Part shown: positions 1 through 13,379 of the stretch, one piece after another
Layout of the letters: each line of letters begins with the position of its first letter
How positions within the stretch are numbered: the first letter of the stretch is position 1
NCBI GenBank assembly: GCA_037576195.1
Contig: CM075101.1
Coordinates: forward strand, 620,001-684,000
Reading direction: 5' to 3'
DNA length: 64,000 nt
From: Phytoseiulus persimilis
Lineage: Eukaryota; Arthropoda; Arachnida; Mesostigmata; Phytoseiidae
Notes under the pieces: model-generated
Told to the model about the DNA's origin: nothing
The model's input: only the letters and a program-made list of their open reading frames with translations
The model's database searches: none
Position numbers and translations under genes: made by a program

Positions 1-3000
1 TCATACCGATTCACGGACGTCCCATCGAAGAGAACCACACAGATTCTCCAGGGGCGAAAAATACAGGTTTGATCCGTTTCACACTGATGAAGAAGTTTTT
101 CATTGAGATTTTTCGACGCAAAAGCCGTTGGGCCTGAGATCCGGGTCACCATACTTCGCGAAGATTCTGATGCTTTCAAATGATCATCATAGCACTGTCG
201 AGTCCACTCAAGAGAGATCTTCGCTAACGGAAGTCAGACTTTGATGCTTCGATGTCATTGTCGCAGGATACCATGGTGAGAACTTGTTCCACAAGACGCT
301 CATCTAGAAGCGAACTCCATAAATGGACTCGTATAAAATTGAATATCGAAACAGAAGACTCTTGCTGTTGATTCCCCGTGAACGGGCTTCCATCGTCAGG
401 CATTCACGAGTCGGATTCGCAGAGCTGATTGAGAAAATGTCAGAGGACTTCCTTCGCGAACAAATTATTGTCGGGTCGAGCCACTCGAAGCCCTTGGTGA
501 AGTCATGGAGCCTGTTTTCCCTGACGAATGACTTTCTGCGCCGCCAAACACGTGAGCTCTGGATCCCGGAGTAAATAAGAAACTGTTTGTCTCTGAAGCA
601 CGTACGTGGGGCTGCGTTCTTATCAGGGAACTTCTTCGACTTTTTCCGAACACATAATCCGCCACAGAGATGCCGCTAGAGCCGATAATCTTCTCTTTCC
701 GCAATTCTAAGGTATACAAGCCGTCTAGGTTGGAACCGGGATTCGATCGTTCAAGTCCTCCGCCTGAAGCTTGGCAGGAACAATATCGAGGCTCCGAGAG
801 GTCAGGTTAAGCTTTGGTCTTCATTTGCAGAAAAAAAGACCCGATGTTAACGTGATCGCTCATTTACCGACAAAAGCCTCGCCAGTGGTCTACAGCGGGT
901 GGTCGGAAGGCAGAAATTTTCTCATCGAAAAGCGAAAAACAAGTCGAGGCACTTTTCAGATGGCCACTGCTGGGTGGACTTTGAAAGACATAGTGCTGTT
1001 CAAACGAACGTAAGACTCATATTCGGTTCGGTTCATTGGGACTGAAAAAGCTCCATCGTAAAGCACGAACAAGTCGGGAAGCATTGCTTCACTAGCATGA
1101 ATCAAACTGGATTCAAATCAAACTGCCAACAAGGCCCGGCTCATCGATGTGCTCTGCAACCTGAGAACATGGAGAAGTCCATGAGCCCGTAGGTCTTGCT
1201 CACACGGGGAAAATTCTGTACGGGGTATCTTCACAGGCTGAGAGACTCACTTCATTATATTGTCACTCAAGTTCGAATAGTCATCGCACCTCAGAGAGAG
1301 AGTGAGATTCCGCACATGCGAAAAGCCTCTTCCAGAACTCCTTGAAGAGCACCTGGGTTTCGCCAATTTTCGGTGACAGGATTATCTGAGCCCACCTAAT
1401 GCCGACTCATAGCGGGAGCAACATACGATGTGCGTCGTTCGAGGAGCCAAACATGAACGATCCGCTCCATGCTGCGTTCGACAGCACGGTCGTCCAGGGC
1501 GGCGCGGCGTTCAACGTTTCACTTCGGCGCCGTAAGGCTTACCGGACAAAAAATGGGCTCTTGCATGATTTTTTCCTGCTGAGAGCTGGTTTTGAGGTTC
1601 GCCTCAATCGCTCCATCAGACCCGTCTTTTGCGGGCTAAAACCGCTACGAATGGCCCGTAAATGTCCTTCTACTTGAAGCGATATTGAGTTCATCAAATT
1701 TAAGGCCCGAATTCTGTACGAGTCTCATGAGTGGATGATACGAACGATGCGAAATAATTTGAGGAGATCTCCGCATTTGGTATGAGTAGTCCGATTTCTT
1801 CTGGCTTCGTAGATTATATTTGGGAATGGATCTTGTGAGCAGCAGTACGATAGTTTTTCGTTCTAATTATGTTCGCGTAGTGATCTGCACAAGGACGCGC
1901 CGTGCGGCAGCGGCGTCATGTTCCAGAAAAATCCGCAAAAAATAGATTCAATGCTATTTTTTCTGATCATGCGAACAGAAGCGAGCTTGTCGAAATCCAA
2001 GCCATTTCACTGCTCTTTCGTTCTCTCCATTGATTCTGGAAACGGTCCAGACGCCACTCTCGGATTTGGGAGAACCATGCATCCTTGAAGCTCGGGGTAA
2101 GGTGTGGCTGGCTGCACGTCTCTGAGGTGAACTTCTGACGTTCCAACCTGAAGGCGCCTTCACACCCTTTCGATGAGAATTGCCATCCAGGACGAGAAAA
2201 ACGTTGAGCGCGGTCATCAAAAGCGCGGGAACCAACCCGCTCGACGAGCTTCCAAGCATGGATGATCGTCCACGTGAACACTGTGTGAACGCGCTTCATC
2301 GCATCGGATGAAAATTCCGAGACAGTCCGTTCGTTGTATGGACTTTGAGTTGTGAGAGCATTAAGAGACTCCTCCGGTGGATAAGTTCGCAATCGGCACA
2401 GCAGCTCTCTTTGACAAGGCTGAAGACGCATGCCCTTCATTTTATTGAGCCCCGACTGAAAAGAATCCTGACCACGATTTCACTTTCTGTTGCTGTTGTT
2501 TTGTGTGCCCGGGCTGGTAGAAACATTCGCTGCTCGCTCCTTGTCACTGACGAGCTCGTTATCAGAATGAGTAAAAAACACGCTGAGCTGATGGTTGGCC
2601 GGGAGGAGGACTGAACGCCGGGCACCGGCTCCCTCTCACCCCGAGAAGGAAAACTGGAAGTTCGTAATCGGCGAACTCATGAAGAGTCCTTTTTGGAACA
2701 GCCCATTTTCCCTGGCCGGGCAGCTCCGACCTATTTGGTGTTGGTCCGATGCTCACTGCGATGCGTCTCCCATACTGAAGTTTCATCCGATGGGATTATG
2801 AGACCAGAAGTATCAGTGGAAGCAGAACGTGCTGGACACAGCTATACTTCACTTAAGTATTCTGTGATTCGAAATCGCCTCTCCGTGTCCAGGCACCATC
2901 GCGAACGATTTCTGAACAAGAATTCCGTGCGAGTAGCGTAGACAGGTCTTCAAGCTTTTAATATGTCTGGATTACTGAGACCAGCCGCCCGGTCTGCACA

Positions 3001-6000
3001 GAATATCTCCCCTATCGAACAATCTTCCGAAACGCTTTGACGGCTAAAAATAGCTTCGCCACTCACGTTAATAAGTCCACAATTCCGACGACAGCTGAGC
3101 AAGGGATTTTTTTCTGTGGACCTAGACCCCGTTCCAAGAATAGAGTATGGTTGGTAATATTGAATAACACACGGCGACCGTACCCTTCTCGATGTGAAGC
3201 ATCTGTCTGGAGTGATAAAATGCGATAAATCTGCCAATGACGTTCGTCGACAGGATGGACCGATCAGCAACTCCATTTCAGAATGGAGGAATCTTCGCCA
3301 AAACGATAAGAGCAATTGGGTTGAGACCATAACTCGCTGCCGCGACTGAGAGCGTGGTATAATTCCCAGACTGATCTGTCTGAATTCGGTAATTCTCCGA
3401 ATTCGACCACGCTCCCGCCGCCACTTCAGCCAGAACTCTAATTTTTGAAAACACAACTCAACAAATTTTCCTGCGAAAGAGAACTCGGGCGAAAAGCTAA
3501 ACTCTCAGCTTAGAAAAACTGAATACCATGCGCTCAGCGAACTGCAAAGATTGTAAAAGACTAAGCCGCTGCTGACAGACAGAATAGCTTCGTTAGCGAA
3601 GGTCGAACACTGAAGTCGAAGCAGTGGCGGCGGTTGTGGCCATCGTTGTAGCAGTGGTCGTCGCCGCCGCCGCAAACTCCACTAACATTCAAGCCAGCTC
3701 AGACAGTCAGATCTAGTCAGTGACTTGTAGTGTTTTTTTTTTTGTTTGGTAAGAATGAATGTTCGCCCGCGAGAGGAGTAACGGTTCAAACGTCAACGCT
3801 CCACCGCATAACCAGATCGACCATTCCTGAGCCCGGGGAGAGTCAAGCGAAACGTTCGACGGAGACGTTGGAGCCGATCAATGTAATGATTCACGCGAAG
3901 ATCACGGGAGACACTGGAGTTGTTCTCAATCCTTTGGGTTTGATGAAACCCATCGGCGATACTCGAATCTCGACATTGGATCGTTCTCATTATCAGCGAG
4001 AGGCATTTTTCCGTGAAAACTTGCATACAGACGTTCGGCGCCAGGCGGACCACGATCATCGTAGTTCGAGGGGGGAACGAGCGAACCGTACGTCCCTTCT
4101 AGTATAACGGCTGGACATTCCCTCCGTTTCTTCTTGCGCTGTGTGAGTCGGTTCCTCGCCGAGAAAGAGTTCGGTGTACGACCGGTAACTTGCGCTGTTG
4201 GGGCCATGGTCTCGATGTTGAGTTGTTCCCGTCCCGTTTCCACGCCAGATTAGGTGAAACCACCATGGGTTCACCATTGAATGCGCGAAGATGGATTATC
4301 GTATGCTGGAATGCTGGTGAATATCTTTCGAGGCCATCTTTTCGACGCGTGTGGAAGCGGCTGTTCGACAGAACTAACAGAGCCACCGTGACGGCGCCGT
4401 TCAATCATTTCGATTGAGTTCGACTGATGCACCCGATTGTCGTCTCTAAAACTAGTGCCAAACATCTAATTTTATCGCGATGTCTTAGCCCCGCCGAGGC
4501 AAATACCTGAGATCCGCTCCCTGGAAGCGCCAACGTCGAGAGCCCCCAAGATGAAGCATGACGAAGGCTCCTCTCCTGATTCTCGGTCCCATCGCACTCG
4601 AGCCGAGAGAACCTTGCGGTTGAACCTAGGGCGGATTTAGTTCAATCGAGAATACTCCGAGAATTTTTCCTCAAGACATCGTTGAGGTGGATTTCCAAAT
4701 TTTGCCTTCGAGTCTTGCAGTGCGCTTCGCGAAAGACCTCGACGAAGAACTCCGCCGTCTAGCCGACAGCTCACGAGTGAGCCGAGGAAACGAGAGTCCA
4801 GGCTGGAGCAAATAGAGATGCTTCGCAGGAAACGATACATAACTCGCAGCAACTCTCGAGAGTTTCTTCGACGGGCATCTCAATAATAGGGCTCCTCATG
4901 CCATCTCAGGTACAATCCTCTAATGAAATCGGGGCAGAGGAGCATGATTCGAGCTCTACGAATAGGAGCGATATCTCTTCCTCGGCCGGCCGTGACTCCG
5001 CCCGACCTAACTTCTTTGATTTGCATCGTCGTACTCCTTGTTCTCGGACACTGCGAGTCAAGTTTCGGAGACTTCACTGTTTGCGGTCATCGTTGGGATC
5101 CGTTGACGCCGAGGACCGTTCGCCGGGTCGTCACGATGATCATGAGCACTCATCCTCACTCTTTGGAGCTCAGATGATCGGGACATCCCGAAATATCGAT
5201 TGTATTGTCGGAACATCCCCCTCGAATTCCACTCGCCTCTGATTGTATCCTGCTTGACTGGAATACAAGGTACTTCCTGATTGTGAGATGCCGTTTCTTC
5301 GATCAGATTCCCAAACTCGCGCCAAAGTGTCAGATCCCTGCGGGGTCGATGAGAGTGCCCGGTGTTTGGTCGGCATCGATCAGATGTAAGACAAGCTCTA
5401 CAGCCTGCCTCAGTCGAGAGGAATCCGGCTCCGACAGACTCTTCGGTTTGAGTCGAGGTGGCAAACGCCCTTTTCCTGTGCTCCCAAACCGAAAACCTCG
5501 CAGTTTTTTTTCCGAATCGTGTCGGCTAGGGATGGGGGCGTATTTCATAGGGACAAACAAACCTCCGTAGAAAATGGGGCTCTGTACGCTTTTAGCAGCC
5601 AGGTGTGACATGACAAGAAGATTCAACCTCCTCCAATGAGCGCAGGCGCTCTAATTCCCTGCCACATGCTTTCGGTAGTTCTTTCGCGGCAGGAAAAACT
5701 TCTCATCACATCCGTCAAGTCCAACATGATCCGCACGTAGGGTCTAGAGATCGTTAACCTCGTCAACGGACTCACACTTATATAATCTGCGAATCTCGCC
5801 AGTCGACCCGTCGAACTCTGGATGAATATACCGTCAGTCTCGGAAGTCGTCTCACAGATCTGTCCGCAGGATGCGTTGATGAAAAATCTCTTCTACCCGA
5901 TTGTTTGCCCGCATTGATGGATGTCGGGAAGCATGCCTGGTATTTGTCTATTCACAAACGGTTCGGTCAAAGTATGACCGATTGGAGGGAGACGCGATGA

Positions 6001-9000
6001 TTGATCCTGTCAAATCTTCTCGTGGATGGTTTCGGCAGCTGAAACCGTTCCATGTCAGCTGTATGCGCGCAACCAGCTGATCTTCCGGAGGAGCGTTGCG
6101 AGTGATTGATCGTGGACTTCCTGTGGAATCGGGACACGCCGCGGTCAGTGAACTGACTCATTGTCATATTACGGCGGTACCGGTATGCTCGCATCGTCGT
6201 CGGTATGGGGCCCAGTCACGGACCAGCCAGCTTCCGGAGATCCTTGTGGACTCTGAGGTCGAATAGTCCATCCGCATGAAGTCTTCACCGAGTGCGCTCT
6301 CTGGAGCTGAGAGGTCGCGAATTCCAGAACTGTGACTCCACGCTCCCGATGGCACACGAGTTCGGTTCGAGTTCCTGGGAGCCTGCCTCACAACGACATG
6401 CGCCGAGCGATCGGCAGCTCGGGAATCGTTTGATCGGAAGCCGGGAAAGACCGATGACCTTTGCTGATTCTGCCCACAGCGCGTGACTCTCACGTTCGGG
6501 CCAAGACTGACTGGGCACGGAAGAGCTGACATGACGATTTGATTGGAGGTCGTGATTCCTATTCCAGCTATGGTTCTTCGGAGGTCGATGGACTCTCGGC
6601 TGGGAGTTCCCTCATTCTTCAAGATGTTCTCGTGGGATATCGTTGATTTGAAGCGGGATTCAACCTCATGATTGACGCTCTCCGGTCATGGATTTCCAAT
6701 CTGAATTCCCTGGCGGAATTCGTCAGGGATCATCGCGGGGTGTCTTCGAACTTTTCGCGTCTCACTTCGCATGGGCTGTTTGCAGGAAAACTGACACGAG
6801 AAGCTGGGCGGACTTCGACTGCTTCGCTAGCGAGAAGCAGATTTCTATCCTAGATGAGCTACGTGGATGACTGCACCTCATCGTTCGGGAACTCCCACTC
6901 TGAGCCATTGAGTACTGTCCCGATAATGGACTTCACAGTCATCCGCCCGAGTCTCTTCACGAAGTTGAGAAGCAACTCGAGGGAATATCCATGTGTCACG
7001 AAGGGATTTCCATGACTTCGCGTTCGAAATCACCAGAGATAGCGAACCCCGCAGTGAACGGTATGCTCTCCTTGGGGATAGGCGGCTGCCATTCCGAAAC
7101 TCGGCAGGAGGAGACTTGATGCCAGAACAGCGGATTTCAATTGGCTCCCGACGGAGAGAACGCTGAGAAATATAAACACACACGTCGTGGACGGCCAGGA
7201 ACGCAAACAGGGCGCAGTCGTGGTTCGCGGGAAATCAGCGAGAGCTACGATGACAACATCGGATCGGCACGGGAATCGCGACTCGAAAGCTCTCTGAGGC
7301 CCAGGAAAATCAGAAACCATCAAGCATCTGGCGGCTATCGAAATCGAATGGAGTCGAGTTCTTTGCAGGGAGTGAAACAACTGATTCAGGATCAAGGTCA
7401 CCGACATAGGCGAAGCGATCAGCGAGAGGTACCCGGTCACTTGATTGCTCAAAGCGACCATTGAGCTGGACGGGGGACGCAAGAGCTTCCCAACGTCCAT
7501 TTCCTTTGATATCTGCTTCCGATGACTGGACACGATATTTTCGGAGCCACAGAATTTGCCGCGGTCGGCATTGACGATTAAACCATGTCCCGAGCTTTTC
7601 GCCGCGTGTGGCCAGCATCTTCTCAGAGGGCCAGAGGGCATTTTCATCGACATCGACGTTTGTAATCTCGCATAAAGGAAGATGGCTCATCCGGAAGGGG
7701 AAACTCCCAGTGTACTGGGTTGAATGGAAATCAATGCGAACCCCCCCCCCCCCTCTTGCACTCCCCCAATGCTTGATGAGCAAGTCCCTCCAAGACGTTG
7801 GCCAGATCCGGCAATCTGGAAGCCTGGAGATACAAACTGTGCTGAGCAAAAATACGCTGTCCGCAGGAGCAGCGTCATGTACGCAGACACAGCCATCGGT
7901 CTTCCATGAATATATGGTCGAGAGAACAGCTGAAGTTGCTCAATTTTGGAACGATTCCGCTCGTTCGATTACGATTTCGAAAATGCTCATTAGAGGAATG
8001 GGACGGAGTCGGCTGACTTATATTTATTCTCAGCTTCTCCGATACCCTGGCGCGGAATTCAAAGATTGGATACCTGCTGGACTCACTTTCTCTCGCAGTC
8101 CGTGCTCGCATGTATAGTGTATCGCTCGCTTCTCTCCCAGATAACGACCTCCGATTCTGCCGATTTACGGCCGAATGAGCCAAAACATTCAGGCTCCGAT
8201 GGAGAGGAGTTCTGAAAACAAGAAGGAAATTGGTGAGCGTCGTGTCCGCACTTTAATTCTTTCATCTCATCGACAATATCGGAGAAAAGATTTCGCCTGA
8301 TCGTGCCCCGGCTCGTCTCAGAAGATCTTTTCGTTTCTGGAAGTCAGCCCCGTCAGACAGCAAATGTCTTTGGTACTTATCAATCGATCAGGGCTCGAAA
8401 AAAGAGGGGTCGTCTGGGGGTTGCAGGGCATCAACATAATTTTTATTCGATCGGGAAAATGAGTCCCAGGGGTATAACGGAGCTTATCCTGCTCGCTCGT
8501 TTCCGAAACACCGTTCACGTCGCAAATGATTCCTTGCATTTGAATTTGACTGAAGTTGGCACTCGATCATAACCATGAAGAATTTGGCACGACATCGAAT
8601 CTTTCATGTTGCTGAAAACACCAGGGACAGGTCCGAGGCAGCGATGGTGAGTGGTCGCTCGGAGAATCTGGGCGAAAGACGATGGCGGACGCTCACCGCG
8701 CTCAGTCCCGCTGACCTTGGCATCTACGCAGTCGGATTTCGCAAGCGCTCTCGCTTCTGAATTTCCGAGCGATAAGGCACCACCTCTCAGTAATCCATGC
8801 GCTACTTCTCCGGTTACATTCGAAGCCTCCTGGACTCAGATTCGTATATTCCGCCGGAGCTCCGCTTCTTCTGGATCTCACAGTCAACGTTGCGAAATTC
8901 TTGCGATCTTTATCTCCGAAGACTCTGCCGAAATACAGCACAGTGTGGCGTTACGTCGACAGATGTCGGTGATTGGCCTTCCGCAGCGACGTGAGTCGAC

Positions 9001-11798
9001 GCAAATGTCTCATTCCCGGTATTATCTCAGCTTTTCTGTGATGATTCTGCTGCCATGGGTACTGCGAAGAATTTCCGATCACATAACCGCATGGACCTCC
9101 GACGATTCTCAGAGGGAACGGCCTCCGATGACACTATTCAATGGGTCGAACGACGGGTTATGTGAAGTCTATTGCTTGAGTCGCAGTGTGGCAAGCCTTA
9201 AGAAGCTACCAGGCCCAAAACTGTGGCCTCATGCAGCCTCCCACCGATACAAACAGCCACTCGAAGAATTGGACCGGGCTGGATGAGTCACGGACTCTAA
9301 AAACCACAAAACTCCTGTCGGGTACATCGGAGCTTGCCAACGAGTCCGGTCAAATTTTACACTCGGCTTTCTGAGTTGACTCGAAAGCTGTCAAAAGAAG
9401 TGAGGGAGTCAACGATGTTCGCCGGCATGAAAAAGCATGAGAATAGGGAGTAATGATTCCAGTACATTTGGAATGTTTCCAAACTGTCGTGTACCCCATG
9501 CGCCGACGAAATTCCGCTGGCTCATGCCCGAGGGTTTCGTCGGACAGAATTCGACCCGTGGGGCTAGTTTCCCACAGGCTCTGTACGCTCATTTTCCGTC
9601 TCTCGGAACATGCGCTCCGATTTCGGAGCACCACTCAGAGTGCCCCCTGAGTGACAGGCCGCTTGATTGTCGATGGCAGGGCGTTGGCAGACACTTGCTC
9701 TACGGGCTTCCAGCGCGCCTGGCGGAGGTCACGGCTTCCAGCTGCCTGCACCCACTTCCGAGGCACTCGTCGGTAAGAAACATGAAGGGCCCTTGGAGGG
9801 AGCAGCGAAGTAGACTGGGCCGTATTTCGAACTATGAATGTGTCGAACGGCGACAGTAACTGCTCTCCTGTATCGACCGTAAAACGTTCTTTCAAACGGT
9901 TGCACCTCCAATGACTGGTATTCCGAAGAGCAAATCGATGGAAGCATTATAGCTAGGCCGTCGTTTTAGATAAGCTAATGGTTGCCCCCAACTCAACTCA
10001 GCGCGAAACCATGAGCTGCTGCGTGTTCATCAGACTCCCTTTCTGAGGCGATTCCTCAACCCTGATCCGTTTCGACGGAATTCTGCTGCTCTCTGGATGC
10101 TTGTCGATCCCAAAAAAGCAACAGACTAACGATGATCTGAGTTCTTCACCTGGAAAATCCTTCTCTCCGCGTTTCTTTCTGCCGAGTTGTCTTTCCAGCT
10201 TTGTAATGATGCATCGGAAGAAGGGCCTGGAGGCGGCTCATTCGCGCTACCTGAGTAGACTGGAGCTCGGGAATTTTAGTCTTCCTCGGCCATGGGGGTT
10301 AAAATTTCTCCGCTACAACGGAGAGCTCAACTCAATTACCGGAGTTGTGCAGTATTCCGGAGATGCATATCGGTCGCAGAGTCTTGGAGCTCAACAAACT
10401 TCTGTGGAAACGGTACAAAGACCCGAAGTGGAGCATTACCATGTAGAACACCTGGAACTGCTTGAGGTTCTTGGAGCCTCACATGTGAGGAGTGTCCGAA
10501 TGGCATCAATATTGATGAAGAACAAATGATCATGCGAGGGGCCTGCGAAAGTAGCGAACCATCACTCGACGGTTCGATTCCGGTCCAAGCGATCCCCCGC
10601 CCTGGCATCAAACTTCATCAAAACTAACTCGATGCGACTCCGACAGCTCTCCTCGTTTTCCTTCCAGCTCTCGTGAGTAAGGATTCCTTTAGCCGAAGTT
10701 CAGTTGAAGAATCACCATCATGAAAATGGAAGAACTCCATTAGGCTGGTCTGATGGCGGTACGAGACTGGAGTCTCGCTCTGGGGGACGAAAAAGAGAGC
10801 AGAGCATCTGGAGGCAGTAGCGTAACAAATATGAGGCCTTCAAAAGTCTAAGCCTCGTGATGTTGAAATTCATTCAGAAAATCATGAGGCAAACCTCACG
10901 GAATCCTGATATTCGACGACACGGGTTCCCCTCTGAAAGCTGGTCCAATATTGTCAAGCGAGTGAAATTCATTCCACATCAGCCACAGCCACTAACGTAA
11001 GGGAGAGAACGAGTGGGTCCCGGAATGTCAGCTTCGTGCGCGCTCAGGTGGACGATTGATCTCTCACTCAAAACTGGCTCATTATTTCTGTAATTCGCAT
11101 CCCTCGATTTTCGCGCAGAGTAGCCATGTCTGCTCCACAATCTGGGAAGCTAAACTGGTCGCTGTGATCCAACCAAACTTCCGCGAAGGCTGAGTGTCCG
11201 TGAATCAGATCCTGGTTCCATCCTATGCTCAATGATATTGATTCAAAACGAATGGTTGGGTTACCCCTCGGTTCTCAATTCTCACAACGGGTGGCACCAG
11301 AAGACGCCGCTCGTTTGCGTTGACGATGCGAGATGTGCCTCAGCTCCACGCGCAGTGCAAGAAGGGATACGAGGGTTCTCTCCTTATTCGCTCATTGCGG
11401 ATGAAATGCAACAATGAAACGAAGCAGTCGAGTGTCTGTCTGACATAGCCTGAAATCTTTCAGATAACGGACTCTTCCTTTGGCCAAATCATCCCTCAGA
11501 TAACGGAGTGCAGGCGCGTATGGTTTGAATGAAAGTTTGAAGTGAGTATCGTTGAAGCGAACAGAGAGCAGCGAACATCCGCGAGGTCGATCTGACCAAA
11601 CTTTTTCGGTTCCGTAGAAGTGATTTGGGACTGATCTGTCCATCTTCCGCTCATTCCTTCGAAGCGGAGGGTGAATCATTTCTTTTTCCGGAACATGCTC
11701 ACGAACTTTGTTCTGTTGAAGTTTGTGAGACGGAACGTTCCACTCTGTAGGGAGATCCTGACGATGTTCCGAGCAATTTTTCCACCCGAGATCAAGTA
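1..11798. other. Gene-poor stretch, no supported gene
   Basis: No reading frame here has recognisable domains, and no set of exons could be joined. Open frames are short (up to about 210 codons), occur on both strands and have unconvincing composition. Visible landmarks are a GTN-rich tract and a T run near 3620-3743, and a pure C run at 7741-7753. Isolated non-coding exons or regulatory DNA of a distant gene cannot be excluded from sequence alone. Confidence 0.5.
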
Positions 11799-11824
11799 CA
11801 CTCGAGGAAACGCTTTTAGAATCA
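11799..11824 (+). repeat. Outer left terminal repeat of Tc1-like copy 1
   Basis: This 26-base tip repeat begins CACT directly after a TA. It matches the right tip (13354-13379, inverted) at 23 of 26 positions. Confidence 0.85.
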
Positions 11825-11971
11825 CTCGACTTTTCTGTATTTTTCCAACAATCGTTGGGAGCTCTCGTCTGTTATTTCGCATGCCAGAGACTATGATATA
11901 GAGAAGAAATTTCGAGGATGGCAGACGGAATTCTGAAAGCCCATGAGAAAGAAGAAGTACGATTCCCGGTT

Positions 11972-11997
11972 TCTGCCCGGAAATGCTTTTAGAATCA
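11972..11997 (+). repeat. Inner left direct repeat of Tc1-like copy 1
   Basis: Internal direct repeat carrying the 19-base core GGAAATGCTTTTAGAATCA, 173 bases inside the outer repeat. Confidence 0.8.
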
Positions 11998-12063
11998 CTG
12001 ATAGAATCAGCAGTTTTATGGCTATGGAGACAACGAAGTTGGGTCGATCGTTGGGTGTGAGCG

Positions 12064-13130
12064 ATGCCGAGGGCGAACAGTTTGACCGGTGAAGAAAAAG
12101 CGAAGATCGATGCATTTTTCGAATGTGGTCTGACACATAGAGCTATCGGAGCTAAAATCAAGCGTTCGCAAGAAGTTGTGTCAAGTTATCTCAAGAACCC
12201 AGATCTCTACAACCGTAAAAAGAAGCGCGGAGTAAAGTCCAAGCTTTCGCCGGCCGATAAAAGGCGCATTTGCCGCGCTGCGTCAAACTCAGCACGTTCG
12301 AGTACGCAGATCAGACGAGATCTTGAACTTAGTGTGACTCCGAGGCGCATTCGTCAGGTCATCAATGAGCAATAACACCTCCAATCGGCGAGAATGAGGT
12401 GAGCGCCGACCTTGAAACCTTCTCACATTGATGCGCGGCTGATTTTTGCGAAAGAAAATATGACACGAAGGTAGAAAATGGTAGGATCGTTGTTAGAGAA
12501 TCCTGTCGAATCATATAGAGTTTCTTTGCTTGCATTTGAGACACTCCACTTCCATATGTTCTCTTCAGCGATTGAAAAAAGTTCTCCCTCGACGGCCCGG
12601 ACGGCTTCAATCTCTACTGGAGAGATTTAAGGAAGGATCCAATGATCTTTTCACGACGCAAATTCGGGGGAGGATCGGTTATGTGTTGGGGTTGCTTTGG
12701 GTCCGTGGGGAAGGTGGAACTAGCGTTTCCCTCATCAAGAATGGATTCCATAGAATATCAAGGAGTGCTAGATTCTCGTCTTTCCCCTTCTTTGAGGAGG
12801 TTCCGCTCCATAAAACTGAAATTTCAACATGATAATGCATCTGTGCATGCCAGCTCGAGTACAAATCGATGGTTGAAGTCCAAGGAGATCGAGGTTCTCA
12901 AGTGGTTAGCGTGCAGCCCCGACTTTAATCCCATGGAGAACCTCTGGGGCGTCGTCGCTCGGCGGTTATACACGGAAAACAGGCGATTCGAAAATGTGGA
13001 TGAACTGAAAAGAGGCATAGTGAATGCTTGGAGCAGTACTGGGCAAGAAACAATTGATAATCTCATCTCTTCCATGCCAGATCGCGTGTTCCAGGTCATA
13101 TCGAGAAAGGGGAAACAGATAAACTATTGA
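12064..13130 (+). pseudogene. Tc1-like DD34E transposase, inactivated
   Basis: The intact N-terminal part (12064-12375, 103 codons) holds two helix-turn-helix segments typical of the paired-type DNA-binding domain of Tc1 transposases. The C-terminal part (12642-13130) is open and contains the second catalytic aspartate (QHDNASVH) and the final glutamate (SPDFNPMENLWG), with exactly 34 residues between them. The region between is broken. The first catalytic aspartate can still be read (FSD), but the next codon is TGA at about 12575 where the related copy has a glutamate codon, and the frame upstream is also disrupted. After the TGA the frame continues with KKFSLDGPDG into the C-terminal part. 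The total footprint of about 355 codons is normal for the family. The gene cannot make a full protein as written. Confidence 0.88.
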
Positions 13131-13179
13131 GAAGCCTTTGATGTGTCTTCCGATCCGATAGAATATTCGAAAATCGATT

Positions 13180-13205
13180 TGATTCTAAAAGCATTTCCGG
13201 CCGAG
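13180..13205 (-). repeat. Inner right repeat of Tc1-like copy 1
   Basis: Inverted copy of the inner left repeat, 174 bases inside the right tip. It lies about 50 bases after the transposase stop. Confidence 0.8.
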
Positions 13206-13353
13206 TTTCGCTGTTCATGCATCTTCCTCGTTGAGAAGAATCTGGGGGTCACTCCAAAGCCTTGAGACATCTTTCTCCTCTCGACTTGACTCCCACACGA
13301 GGTTTGATCCGAGGGTTTCCCATGTGGTGTATAAATTCGTAGGAATTTCCGCC

Positions 13354-13379
13354 TGATTCTAAAAGCATTTCCTTCAGTG
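13354..13379 (-). repeat. Outer right terminal repeat of Tc1-like copy 1
   Basis: Right tip of the element, inverted relative to 11799-11824 and followed directly by TA. Confidence 0.85.

Larger units (their letters stand above)
11799..13379 (+). mobile_element. Tc1-like transposon with IR/DR ends, copy 1 (defective)
   Basis: The element is 1581 bases long and is flanked by TA on both sides (11797-11798 and 13380-13381), the target duplication expected of Tc1/mariner elements. Each end carries two copies of a 26-base repeat, one at the tip and one about 173 bases inside. Left copies are at 11799-11824 and 11972-11997; inverted right copies are at 13180-13205 and 13354-13379. All share the core GGAAA(C/T)GCTTTTAGAATCA. 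This inverted-repeat/direct-repeat (IR/DR) arrangement is known from a subset of Tc1-like elements, where the transposase binds both direct repeats. A single damaged transposase frame lies between the ends in plus orientation. Sequence and architecture are seen directly; the mode of binding is known from the family. Confidence 0.9.

Noticed and set aside
8651-9286. 211-codon plus-strand open frame
   Set aside because: There are no recognisable motifs, and it is Ser/Arg-rich as expected of random frames in this base composition.
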